From positions 168,627 through 232,626 of the forward strand of contig NZ_JAAIVJ010000006.1 in assembly GCF_011008935.1 (NCBI RefSeq): a stretch of DNA of 64,000 bases, read 5' to 3'. A program made the translations under genes and the position numbers. Below the pieces are notes generated by a model, which was not told where the DNA came from, searched no databases, and worked only from the letters and a program-made list of their open reading frames with translations. Of the stretch, positions 36,650 through 44,733 are shown in pieces. Origin of the DNA: Tabrizicola oligotrophica. Its GTDB lineage: Bacteria > Pseudomonadota > Alphaproteobacteria > Rhodobacterales > Rhodobacteraceae. The first letter of the stretch is position 1, and the number at the start of each line of letters is the position of its first letter.

Positions 36650-37554
36650 TGCTGTCGGTCGGTCAGCCCTCTCGCACCGGTTATGCCGCGATTCTGGCGC
36701 TGATCGGGATTGGCTGGGGCTCGACCCAGCCTTTGGGCAAGATCGCCGCCTCGACCGGGCATGCGCCGTTCGGGCTGATCTTCTGGCAGCTGGTGGTCTG
36801 CGTCGCGGTACTGGGCGTGCTGACTGTGCTGCGCGGCAAGCGCCTGCCGATGACCCGGCGCGCGCTGGAGTTTTATGTGGTGGTTGCCTTTCTTGGCACG
36901 CTCATTCCGAACTATACCTTCTACCTGTCGGTCGCGCGGCTGCCGGCGGGCATCATGTCGATCATCATCGCCACCATTCCGCTCATTGCCTTCCCGATTG
37001 CGCTGGCCTTGGGCATGGACCGGTTTTCGATGCGGCGGATCGTCGGCATCGTGCTGGGGCTTTCCGGAGTTCTGCTGATCGCCCTGCCGCAGGCCAGCCT
37101 GCCCGAGCGTGCCATGGTGGCCTTCCTGCCCGTCGCCATGATCGGGCCGTTGTTCTACGCCTTGGAAAACACCTATGTCGCGGCGCGCGGCACGGGTGGG
37201 CTGGATGCCATTCAGGCGATGTTCGGGGCCTCGCTGGCGGGGCTGGTCTTTTGCGGGCCGATCATGCTGGCCCTGGGGCACTGGTTTCCGATGCCCATGC
37301 CGCCCGGTCGCGCCGAGTGGGCGCTGATCGGGTCATCGGCGCTGCATGCGCTGCTTTACGCCAGCTTCGTCTGGCTCGCCGCCCGCGCCGGTTCGGTCTT
37401 TGCCTCGCAATCGGCCTATTTCACCACCGCTTCGGGGATTGTCTGGGCCATGGTTCTGCTGGGTGAAAGCTTCAGCCCCTGGGTCTGGGCTGCGGCCGGG
37501 TTGATGCTGGGCGGTCTGATGCTGGTCAACCCGCGCGAGCGGGGATCGGCTTAA
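36646..37554 (+). CDS. EamA/DMT-family transporter
   Basis: A 302-residue inner-membrane protein with ten predicted helices in two EamA repeats ('YAAILALIGIGWGSTQPLGKI', 'GTLIPNYTFYLSVARLPAGI', 'ALLYASFVWLAARAGSVFAS', 'SGIVWAMVLLGESFSPWVW'). Glu in 'GESF' before the last helix pair is a common DMT feature. Substrate unknown. It overlaps ymdB by 4 nt, but no functional link is evident. It is only moderately similar to the EamA protein at 1748-2584, so they are separate subfamilies. Confidence 0.87.
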   Translation: MMLSVGQPSRTGYAAILALIGIGWGSTQPLGKIAASTGHAPFGLIFWQLVVCVAVLGVLTVLRGKRLPMTRRALEFYVVVAFLGTLIPNYTFYLSVARLPAGIMSIIIATIPLIAFPIALALGMDRFSMRRIVGIVLGLSGVLLIALPQASLPERAMVAFLPVAMIGPLFYALENTYVAARGTGGLDAIQAMFGASLAGLVFCGPIMLALGHWFPMPMPPGRAEWALIGSSALHALLYASFVWLAARAGSVFASQSAYFTTASGIVWAMVLLGESFSPWVWAAAGLMLGGLMLVNPRERGSA

Positions 37555-37569
37555 CTCGACAAAGTTGGT

Positions 37570-37586
37570 AGAGAATATTCTTCTCT
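37570..37586 (+). promoter_or_regulatory. Dyad AGAGAA-N5-TTCTCT before the SLC13 gene
   Basis: A 6-bp inverted repeat with an AT-rich core (TATTC) 47 nt upstream of the SLC13-family start, in an otherwise GC-rich gap. It is a possible operator or part of the promoter; the regulator is unknown. Confidence 0.3.
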
Positions 37587-37633
37587 TTTCCCGCGCTTTG
37601 CCTTAGAACGGCGGCAAAACGGGGAAGGACAGC

Positions 37634-39418
37634 ATGTTCGGATTGGCCATCAGTGCAGATCTCGCGCCCTTCGTGGCACTGGCCATCATGGCCTTGATGT
37701 TCGTTCTTTTCGTCCGCGAAACCTTTGCGGTGGAAGTGACGGCGATTGCCGGGGCGGCGGCGATGGTCCTGTTGGGCCTTTTGCCGGTCAAGGAGGCGGT
37801 GGGTGTGCTGTCGAACCCCGCGCCCTGGACCATCGTGCTGATGTTCATGGTGATGGGCGGACTGGTGCGCACGGGATCGGTGGAGATGCTGATCGGCATG
37901 GCCGAATCCCATGTCGGCAACCGGCCCAAGACCACGGTGATCGTGCTGTTCGGCTTTGTCGCTGTGGCTTCGGCCTTCATGAACAACACGCCGCTTGTCG
38001 CGGTAATGATCCCGGTCGTCATCCAGATCGCGGCGCGGCTGAACACGGCGGCGTCGAAATTCCTGATCCCGCTCAGCCACATGACGGTTCTGGGTGGCAT
38101 GATCACGATCATCGGCACCTCGACCAACCTTTTGGTGGACGGCGTGGCCGCCGATGCCGGCATGGCGCATTTCTCGCTGTTCGAAATTGCGCCCCTGGGC
38201 ATCACCGTGACGCTGGTGGGCGGGCTTTACATGGCCACCATCGGCCGCCACCTGTTGCCGGTGCGCGAGTCGATGGCGACGCTTCTGGGCGACCGCAAGC
38301 GGATGAAATACTTCACCGAGGTTGCCATCCCGGAAGATTCGGTGCTGATCGGTACTCCGGTTCTGGAGGTGCAGCAGTTCAAACGCTCGGGCGTGCGGGT
38401 GATCGACGTGCTGCGGGGCGATCTGTCGCTGCGCCGGGATTTGCAGGCGGTGACGCTGGAGTCGGGCGACCGCGTCGTGCTGCGCACCGAGATGACCGAG
38501 CTTCTGGGCATGCAGAGCCGCACCGACATGCGGGTGGTCGACAAGCTGTCGTCGGTGGAAACCGAAACGGTCGAGGTGCTTATCACCCCCGGTTGCCACA
38601 TGATCGGCCGCGCCCTGGGCGAAATGCGGCTTCGGCGGCGCTATGGGGTTTATGTTCTGGCCGCCCATCGGCGCAGCCAGAACATCGGCCGCCAGCTGGA
38701 TGAGCTGGTGGTTCAGGTCGGCGACACGCTCTTGCTGGAAGGCCGGATCGAAGACATCAAGCGGCTGTCGGACGAAATGGACATGGTTGATGTCAGCCAT
38801 CCGAAAACCCGGGCCTATCGTCGCGGCAAGGCCCCGATTGCCATTGGCGCACTGCTGGCGGTGGTGGTGCTGTCCTCGCTCGATCTGGCGCCTATTCTGG
38901 TGCTGGCTTTCCTTGCGGTGACCACCATCCTTGTCACCCGCTGCATCGACAGCGACGAGGCGCTGGAGTTTGTCGACGGCAGCCTGCTGGCGATGATTCT
39001 CGCCATGCTGGCGGTGGGCGAGGGGTTGGACCGCTCGGGCGCGGTGGAGATGATCGTCACGGCGGTTCGGCCGTGGATGGATGGCCTGTCGCCTTTTGCC
39101 ACCATCCTGCTGATCTATCTGATCGGGCTGATCCTGACCGAATTCCTGTCGAACAATGCAGTGGCGGTAATCTTCACCCCGATTGCGATTGAACTGGCGC
39201 AGGCTTTGGGGGCGGACCCCCGGCCCTTCGTGGTGGCGGTGATGTTTTCGGCCACCTTGGCGTTTGCCACTCCGATCGGCTATCAGACCAACATGATGGT
39301 CTACGGGCCGGGGGGCTACAAGTTCCTCGACTTCACCAAGGTCGGCGTGCCCTTGAACCTCATCACCTGGATTTTGTGTTCGGCGCTGATCCCGGTTTTC
39401 TGGCCGCTTTACCCCTGA
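37634..39418 (+). CDS. SLC13-family permease with two RCK_C (TrkA-C) domains
   Basis: A 594-residue DASS/ArsB-type transporter. The N-terminal half has helices and the re-entrant 'MTVLGGMITIIGTSTNLLVDG' (SNT/SNN-like ligand loop); residues about 210-385 hold two TrkA-C domains ('EVAIPEDSVLIGTPVLEVQQF' and 'VEVLITPGCHMIGRALGEMRL'); then the second helix bundle with 'LTEFLSNNAVAVIFTPIAIEL' and 'SATLAFATPIGYQTNMMVYGPGGY', the mirrored ligand loop. Such proteins carry sulfate, dicarboxylates or other anions, coupled to Na+. The TrkA-C domains may sense a ligand. GGGGAAGGA precedes the ATG. Confidence 0.9.
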   Translation: MFGLAISADLAPFVALAIMALMFVLFVRETFAVEVTAIAGAAAMVLLGLLPVKEAVGVLSNPAPWTIVLMFMVMGGLVRTGSVEMLIGMAESHVGNRPKTTVIVLFGFVAVASAFMNNTPLVAVMIPVVIQIAARLNTAASKFLIPLSHMTVLGGMITIIGTSTNLLVDGVAADAGMAHFSLFEIAPLGITVTLVGGLYMATIGRHLLPVRESMATLLGDRKRMKYFTEVAIPEDSVLIGTPVLEVQQFKRSGVRVIDVLRGDLSLRRDLQAVTLESGDRVVLRTEMTELLGMQSRTDMRVVDKLSSVETETVEVLITPGCHMIGRALGEMRLRRRYGVYVLAAHRRSQNIGRQLDELVVQVGDTLLLEGRIEDIKRLSDEMDMVDVSHPKTRAYRRGKAPIAIGALLAVVVLSSLDLAPILVLAFLAVTTILVTRCIDSDEALEFVDGSLLAMILAMLAVGEGLDRSGAVEMIVTAVRPWMDGLSPFATILLIYLIGLILTEFLSNNAVAVIFTPIAIELAQALGADPRPFVVAVMFSATLAFATPIGYQTNMMVYGPGGYKFLDFTKVGVPLNLITWILCSALIPVFWPLYP

Positions 39419-39424
39419 CCGGGT

Positions 39425-39462
39425 GGTGGGCGAACCTGCCCTTGCGGGCAGAACCGCCCACC
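39425..39462. other. Nested hairpin between the SLC13 gene and yebC
   Basis: GGTGGGCG/CGCCCACC (39425-39432, 39455-39462) encloses CTGCCC/GGGCAG (39436-39441, 39446-39451) with symmetric AAC bulges. It starts 7 nt after the SLC13 stop; no T run. Probable transcript end or a dispersed palindrome (the CCCACCCTAC flank is typical of rhodobacterial repeats). Confidence 0.55.
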
Positions 39463-39545
39463 CTACGCTGCCCCGGTGGGGGTTGCCGCCGGGGGGCTCG
39501 GTGGTGTAGACGGCCCCATCACCGAGATTACCGGAGTTTCAGGTC

Positions 39546-40289
39546 ATGGCTGGCCATTCCAAATGGGCAAACATCCAGCATCGCAAGGGCAAGCAGGACA
39601 AGCTGCGCTCGAAGATGTTTTCCAAGCTGTCGAAGGAAATCACTGTCGCCGCCAAGATGGGCGACCCTGATCCCGAAAAGAACCCGCGCCTGCGTCTGGC
39701 CGTGAAGGCGGCCAAGGCGGTTTCGATGCCGAAGGACGTGATCGACCGCGCGATCAAGAAATCCTCGGGCGGCGATGCGGCGGATTACACCGAGATCCGC
39801 TATGAGGGCTATGGCGTCAACGGCATTGCGATCATTGTCGAGGCGATGACCGACAACCTGAACCGCACCGCCTCGAACGTGCGCAGCTATTTCTCGAAAT
39901 GCGGCGGCAATCTGGGGCAGACCGGCTCGGTGTCGCACGGCTTTGACCGCGTGGGCGAGATTTCCTATCCGGCCAAGGCCGGCAGCGCCGATGACGTGAT
40001 GATGGCGGCGCTGGATGCGGGCGCCGATGACGTGGAATCCGATGAGGAAGGCCACTGGATTTATTGCTCGGTGGAAAGCCTGTCGGACGTGTCCGACGCG
40101 CTGGAAAAGGCGCTGGGCGAGTCCGAGGAAGCGAAGATCATCTTCAAGCCGCAGACCCGGACCGAGGTTGATCTCGACACGGCGCAAAAGCTGATGCGGC
40201 TGATCGACATGCTGGAAGAGGATGACGACGTGCAGACCGTCACCCACAACTTCGACATGTCCGACGAGGTTGCCGCGCAGCTTGCCTGA
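39546..40289 (+). CDS. yebC: YebC/PmpR family regulatory protein
   Basis: A 247-residue TACO1/YebC-family protein. The N-terminal signature '[19 protein letters not shown]' is diagnostic, followed by '[19 protein letters not shown]', '[19 protein letters not shown]' and '[18 protein letters not shown]'. Members act as transcription regulators or, as shown for mitochondrial TACO1 and recently some bacterial YebC, as factors that help ribosomes over polyproline. In many alphaproteobacteria yebC lies near ruvC; here it is 26 kb away. A clear terminator follows. Confidence 0.96.
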   Translation: MAGHSKWANIQHRKGKQDKLRSKMFSKLSKEITVAAKMGDPDPEKNPRLRLAVKAAKAVSMPKDVIDRAIKKSSGGDAADYTEIRYEGYGVNGIAIIVEAMTDNLNRTASNVRSYFSKCGGNLGQTGSVSHGFDRVGEISYPAKAGSADDVMMAALDAGADDVESDEEGHWIYCSVESLSDVSDALEKALGESEEAKIIFKPQTRTEVDLDTAQKLMRLIDMLEEDDDVQTVTHNFDMSDEVAAQLA

Positions 40290-40315
40290 CGCGTGCCCGG
40301 ATTTGCGGGCAATGC

Positions 40316-40345
40316 AAAGCGCGGCCTTTCGGGGCCGCGCTTTTT
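40316..40345 (+). terminator. Rho-independent terminator of yebC
   Basis: Perfect 11-bp stem (40316-40326 with 40333-40343, AAAGCGCGGCC arm), loop TTTCGG, followed by a T run (40341-40345). It is bidirectional in appearance and also lies 3' of the minus-strand gene ending at 40368. Confidence 0.9.
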
Positions 40346-40367
40346 CATGGGACCGGCCGGACAGAGC

Positions 40368-40730
40368 CTAGAGAAACCCCCGCCAGCGCAGCAGCGCCAG
40401 AACCACCAGCACCACAGCCAGCAGCGACAGGACGATCGAGGCCCACATGCCGGCCAGCCAGCCCGACCGGGGCTTCAGCCGCGTCAGGTGGTGCAGGCAC
40501 AGGTCGTAGTTCTGCGCCAGCGCGTCATGGTCGACCTGCAACAGAAGCTTGGGGTTCTGCGCCTTCTCGGCTTCACGGGCGAGATCCTGCGCCGCCTTGC
40601 GCACCTTGCGCGGCAGGCGGCTGCCGCGGCTGGCAAGCTTGGCCGCAAGCCCGGTGCCGCGCGCGCCAAGGCGGTCTTCCATCAAGGCCGCGATGCGGTC
40701 CGACATCTGCTGGATGGAAATCGCGCTCAT
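40368..40730 (-). CDS. Hypothetical C-terminally anchored membrane protein
   Basis: Not recognised beyond being a conserved type in Rhodobacterales. 120 residues: an N-terminal amphipathic helix (MSAISIQQMSDRIAALMEDR), a basic helical segment 'GLAAKLASRGSRLPRKVRKA' and 'AAQDLAREAEKAQNPKLLLQ', and one C-terminal membrane helix (about 93-114, 'MWASIVLSLLAVVLVVLALL'). A tail-anchored topology with the helical part in the cytoplasm is likely. ATG 40730 follows GGAG. Divergent from the hydrolase gene. Confidence 0.7.
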   Translation of the reverse strand: MSAISIQQMSDRIAALMEDRLGARGTGLAAKLASRGSRLPRKVRKAAQDLAREAEKAQNPKLLLQVDHDALAQNYDLCLHHLTRLKPRSGWLAGMWASIVLSLLAVVLVVLALLRWRGFL

Positions 40731-40823
40731 CAGAGGCTCCTTGCTTGGGTCAGCAATAGGGCCGACCCCGCCGCGACGCAACGGCTCTGGCTCTTTGGGA
40801 CCGGGGCGGCTAGAACCCGTGCC

Positions 40824-41597
40824 ATGCTTGCCACGATCCTGCACCGCGCCGAAACCCCGAGTGACGCCCCGCCGCTGGTCATTGCCCATGGGCTTTATGG
40901 CTCGGGGCGAAATTGGGGGGTGATTGCCCGCCGGCTTGCCGACATCCGCGACGTGATCGTCGTCGACATGCGCAACCACGGCAACTCACCATGGGCGGAC
41001 AGCCAGTCCTACCCGGAAATGGCAGCCGATCTGGCCAAGGTCATCGCCGGGCTTGGCGGGCCGGTCGATCTTCTGGGGCATTCGATGGGCGGCAAGACCA
41101 GCATGCAGCTGGCGCTGACCGAAGGCCATTTGCTGCGTCGGCTAGTGGTGGCCGACATCGCGCCGGTGGCCTATGCCCACGACCAGAGCCGGCATGCCCA
41201 GGCCATGCGCGCGCTGGATCTGGCCGGGGTCACGACGCGGGGCGAGGCCGATCGCCGTTTCTCGGACCTTGTCGAAGATCCCGGCCTGCGCGCCTTTTTC
41301 CTGCAATCGCTGGATCTGAAGGCCGAGGGCGGGCCGCGCTGGCGGCTCAATCTGGATGTGCTGGAGGCCGAGATGGACAAGATCGTCGGCTGGCCCGGCA
41401 CGCCGGGGGTATTCGACAAGCCGGCGCTGTTCCTGACCGGGGCGGAAAGCCATTACGTCCTGCCCGAACATCGCGATGCAATCCGCGCCCAGTTCCCCAA
41501 GGCCCGCTTTGCCAAACTGCCGGGGGCAGGGCACTGGCTGCACGCCGACCGCCCGCGTGAATTCGAGGCGGCGGTCCGGGTGTTCCTGACGGCCTAG
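40824..41597 (+). CDS. Alpha/beta-hydrolase (YbfF-like esterase)
   Basis: A 257-residue alpha/beta-hydrolase. Oxyanion strand 'PPLVIAHGLYGSGRNWGVIA', 'VIVVDMRNHGNSPW', nucleophile elbow 'DLLGHSMGGKTSM' (Ser in GHSMG), acid near 'ALFLTGAESHYV' and catalytic His in 'LPGAGHWLHADRP'. The HGLYGSGRNW start and DMRNHGxS motif resemble YbfF acyl-CoA/ester hydrolases. Natural substrate unknown. The 3' end overlaps the response regulator gene by 4 bp tail to tail. Confidence 0.88.
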   Translation: MLATILHRAETPSDAPPLVIAHGLYGSGRNWGVIARRLADIRDVIVVDMRNHGNSPWADSQSYPEMAADLAKVIAGLGGPVDLLGHSMGGKTSMQLALTEGHLLRRLVVADIAPVAYAHDQSRHAQAMRALDLAGVTTRGEADRRFSDLVEDPGLRAFFLQSLDLKAEGGPRWRLNLDVLEAEMDKIVGWPGTPGVFDKPALFLTGAESHYVLPEHRDAIRAQFPKARFAKLPGAGHWLHADRPREFEAAVRVFLTA

Positions 41598-43027
41598 CTT
41601 CTGGTCCAGCCTTCGATCTTACGGTAAAGCGTCGAGGGCGACACCTCCAGAACGCGCGCGGCCCGCGGCACCGAACCGCCGTGGCGGGCAAGGGTTTCTT
41701 CGATCACCCGCCGCTCGATTTCGGCCAGCGGCAGGCCGATCAGGTCCTCAAGGGCGGTTGGCGGCCGCGCGGGGGCCAGTGCAAGCGGCTGGCTTGGCGT
41801 CGGGTCATTCGATTGTGCCAGCGTCTCGGGCAGCATCTCGGGCATGACCGGGCCGCCGTCATTCAGCACGACGATGTTGCGGATGACGTTCAGAACCTGC
41901 CGCACGTTGCCGGGCCAGCGCAGCGCGCGAAACAGCGTGCGCACCTCGGGGCTGAGGCCGTCGAACCGCTTGCCCTCTTCGCTGGCAAAGCGCGCGAGGG
42001 CGGTTTCGGCGATCTCCAGCACATCATCGCCGCGCTCGCGCAGGGGGGGCATGTGCAAGGGCACGACAAAGAGCCGGTAGTAGAGATCTTCGCGGAACTC
42101 GCCGCGCCGCACGGCCTCCAGCGGGTCGCGATTGGTGGCGCAGACGATGCGGACATTGACCTTGCGCGGCTTGGTGGCCCCCACGGGCACCACGGTCGAG
42201 GTCTGCAGGAAGCGCAGCAGTTTGGTCTGCAGGGGCGGAGCCATCTCGCAGATTTCATCCAGAAACAGCGTGCCGCCATCGGCCGCCGCCGCCGCGCCCG
42301 GCTTGTCGGAAATTGCCCCGGTGAAGCTGCCCTTCATATGGCCGAACACCTCGGATTCCAGCAAGTCCTGCGGAATCGCGCCACAATTCAGCGCGATGAA
42401 GGGACCGGAGGCGCGCGGCGAGGCGGCATGGACGGCCAGCGCGCACAGTTCCTTGCCGGTGCCGCTTTCGCCGGTGATGAAAACGGTGGCCATGGAGCGG
42501 GCAACCGAGCCGATCATCTGGTGGATGCGCCGCATGGCGTCCGACGAGCCGATGAAGCCGGCGGCGGCGGCAGATGTCGCGGCGGGGGGCAGGTCGGGTG
42601 GCGTGGCTTGCATCGGCGTCCGGCGTTTGGCGCCGGCGGGGGGGGCGCCCCGCGCGTTGGCTATGGCCGCCAGCAAACGGGTCTCATCGAAGGGTTTGAC
42701 CAGAAACTCATGCGCGCCCGCCCGCATCGCTTCCACCGCCTTGTTGACCGAGCCATGGGCGGTCATGACGATGACATTGGTTGTCGGGCGCAGTTGCAAC
42801 ATGTCCTGCATCAGGTTCAGCCCGTCGCGGTCGGGCAGCACCAGATCAAGCAGAACGGTCGTCGCGCCGCTTTCGGTGAACAGCTTCAGGCCTTCGGCGG
42901 CAGTGGAGGCGGTCAGGACATCCTGATTCGCGCCCTGCAGAACCGCGCGATAGACCATCTGCAGCGACAGGGTGTCCTCGATCAGCAGCAAAGGCGGGCG
43001 GCGGGTGGGTGCGGCGGTTGCGGTCAT
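41594..43027 (-). CDS. LuxO-like sigma-54-dependent response regulator
   Basis: A 477-residue NtrC-class regulator. Receiver domain 1-120 with Glu17-Asp18, phospho-acceptor Asp61, Thr89, Lys111. AAA+ domain about 157-395: Walker A GESGTGKE (186-193), sigma-54 contact loop GSFTGA (233-238; canonical GAFTGA), Walker B GGTLFLDE (251-258), 'CATNRDPLEAVRRGEFREDLYYRL'. C-terminal Fis-type helix-turn-helix ('LARHGGSVPRAARVLEVSPSTLYRKI'). 'GFIGSSDAMRRI', 'GHMKGSFTG' and 'FLQTSTVVPVGATK' read like Vibrio LuxO. Its start overlaps the kinase stop by 4 nt (ATGA), so kinase and regulator form one pair. Target genes unknown. Confidence 0.92.
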   Translation of the reverse strand: MTATAAPTRRPPLLLIEDTLSLQMVYRAVLQGANQDVLTASTAAEGLKLFTESGATTVLLDLVLPDRDGLNLMQDMLQLRPTTNVIVMTAHGSVNKAVEAMRAGAHEFLVKPFDETRLLAAIANARGAPPAGAKRRTPMQATPPDLPPAATSAAAAGFIGSSDAMRRIHQMIGSVARSMATVFITGESGTGKELCALAVHAASPRASGPFIALNCGAIPQDLLESEVFGHMKGSFTGAISDKPGAAAAADGGTLFLDEICEMAPPLQTKLLRFLQTSTVVPVGATKPRKVNVRIVCATNRDPLEAVRRGEFREDLYYRLFVVPLHMPPLRERGDDVLEIAETALARFASEEGKRFDGLSPEVRTLFRALRWPGNVRQVLNVIRNIVVLNDGGPVMPEMLPETLAQSNDPTPSQPLALAPARPPTALEDLIGLPLAEIERRVIEETLARHGGSVPRAARVLEVSPSTLYRKIEGWTRS

Positions 43028-44580
43028 GGGCTGTCCGTCCCTGCGGCGCCGGTCAACTGACGCGCCAGCCGGCCCACGCGGTCAACCAGGCCGACGATGT
43101 CCGCTTCAAGTCCCAGGGCAACGGCGGCAATGCGGTCCATCGGCTGGCGGTCGTGCGCCATGCCGTTCAGCGCCACCGCCTTTTCGTGCAGCGCGGTGCA
43201 GCCGGCAGTGCCGGCAAGGGCAATGACCACATGGCTATGGGCGCGGATCGCCGGAAGATCATCGCCGGTGGCCGCGACCGACAACCCGCGGCCGGCGGCG
43301 GAAAGGTCTTCCTGCAACCTTTGAAGCAGGTCTGGCGCGGCGTCTGGCCCGGCCAGCTGCACCAGCCGCTCCAGCGCCTGCCATTCGTCGTGACGGACGG
43401 GGCAGCCGGCAGGCGTTGCGGCGGCGTCCTGCCGCTGCGCCCGGCGCAGGGCGCGACCCAGTTCCAGCGGGCAGAGGACCGGCTTTGACAGGATTTCCGT
43501 CGCGCCAGCCCGGGTCAGCCGGGCGATCTCGTGCGCGCTGATGTGGCTGGTCAGGGCAAGCACCGGCAGCACTCCCAGGCCTCCGCATTGCGCGCGCAGC
43601 CAGGTCAGCACCTCGACCCCTGTCGCGCCGGGCATTTCGTCATCCAGAATGAGAACATCCGGCAAGGGCGCGCGGCGCAGGCGGTCAATCGCGGCCCGCC
43701 CGTTGTCGACGCTGTCGATGGTAGCCCCGATGCTTTGCGCCAGCGCCCCCACCAGGTCACGGGTCGATCCGCTGTCATCGGCAAGAAGCAGTCGGGTTCC
43801 GCTCAGATCGGGCGGCAGCGCCAGCAGCGGGGCCTGTACGGCGAGCCGCAGGTCGTCGTGCCTTGCGGCAGGGGCCGTTGCCAGCGGCAGGCAAATCCTG
43901 ACCTCGGCCCCCCCCGTCAGCTTGTTGCGCGCAGAGCAACGGCCGCCCATCGCAGTTATCAGGTGGCGGACCGACTGCAGGCCAAGGCCGCCGCCGGGAC
44001 GGCGGGCTTCGGGCGGCAGGGTGAAATCGCGCTCTATCGCGCCGAGATGGGCGGAGGGAAAGCCGGGGCCGTCGTCCTCGACCGCAATCAGCAGCAGATC
44101 GCCGCCGCTGATCTTGAAGGTCAGGGTGACCTGACCCGGTGGCGCGTGGGTCAGCGCGTTGCCGACAAGGTTCTTCAGTGCCCGTTCAAGGGCGGTGCGG
44201 TCGATGAAGAAGCTCTCGGGCAGGTCGCCCGCCGCAACCAGTACAAAGCGGTGCCCGGTTTCGGCGGCAAGGCTGGTCCAGCGTTGCCGCAGCGACTCCA
44301 GAAAACCCTCCGTTTCCACCCTTGCCGGGCTGGTCATCCCGGGCGGCGCTTCGCCAAGGCAGGCCATGATCGACTGGTCGATCAGACGCGACAGATGCTC
44401 GCCCACTGCGCGGCAGCGCTCGACAGGTTCTCTCACCTGATCCGGCAGCCCAAGCCCGTTCAGAAAATGCAGTCCGACCCGCATTTCCGACAAGGCGGCC
44501 CGAAGGTCATGGCCCAGAAGCGCCAAGGTCAGGCCGTCATCGTCAGGGGCGGGCGCAGATCGGGCCTTACCACCGATCAT
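43024..44580 (-). CDS. Hybrid histidine kinase with REC and Hpt domains
   Basis: A 518-residue soluble kinase without membrane helices. HisKA with His24 in 'LALLGHDLRAALSEM', HATPase ('ALERALKNLVGNALTHAPPG', 'VEDDGPGFPSAHLG', 'GGGLGLQSVRHLITAMGG'), receiver domain (about 260-380, 'LLLADDSGSTRDLVGAL', 'DVLILDDEMPGATGVEVL', 'LTSHISAHEIARLTRAGATE') and a C-terminal Hpt-like module ('IRAHSHVVIALAGTAGC'). ATG 44580 has a perfect AGGAGG; the 41 further codons upstream are rejected. The order HK-REC-Hpt on one chain can feed the downstream LuxO-like regulator. The sensory input is not evident. Confidence 0.9.
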   Translation of the reverse strand: MIGGKARSAPAPDDDGLTLALLGHDLRAALSEMRVGLHFLNGLGLPDQVREPVERCRAVGEHLSRLIDQSIMACLGEAPPGMTSPARVETEGFLESLRQRWTSLAAETGHRFVLVAAGDLPESFFIDRTALERALKNLVGNALTHAPPGQVTLTFKISGGDLLLIAVEDDGPGFPSAHLGAIERDFTLPPEARRPGGGLGLQSVRHLITAMGGRCSARNKLTGGAEVRICLPLATAPAARHDDLRLAVQAPLLALPPDLSGTRLLLADDSGSTRDLVGALAQSIGATIDSVDNGRAAIDRLRRAPLPDVLILDDEMPGATGVEVLTWLRAQCGGLGVLPVLALTSHISAHEIARLTRAGATEILSKPVLCPLELGRALRRAQRQDAAATPAGCPVRHDEWQALERLVQLAGPDAAPDLLQRLQEDLSAAGRGLSVAATGDDLPAIRAHSHVVIALAGTAGCTALHEKAVALNGMAHDRQPMDRIAAVALGLEADIVGLVDRVGRLARQLTGAAGTDSP

Positions 44581-44733
44581 GAGTGCCTCCTGATGCCGGG
44601 GCCACGCAAATCCCGGCCGCAGGCGCGGGGAGTGCCGCAGGCCGGTTTGCAGTCGGGACATATCGTGCGCATGACGTGGCAAGGTTACCCCAAGCCACGC
44701 CATTGTCCAGTCAGCCTTTTACATTGCCGCGGC

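Noticed and set aside
44581..44733. Qrr-like small RNA next to the LuxO-like regulator
   Set aside because: No TGGCAC-N5-TTGC promoter and no terminator stem with a T run was found in the gap.
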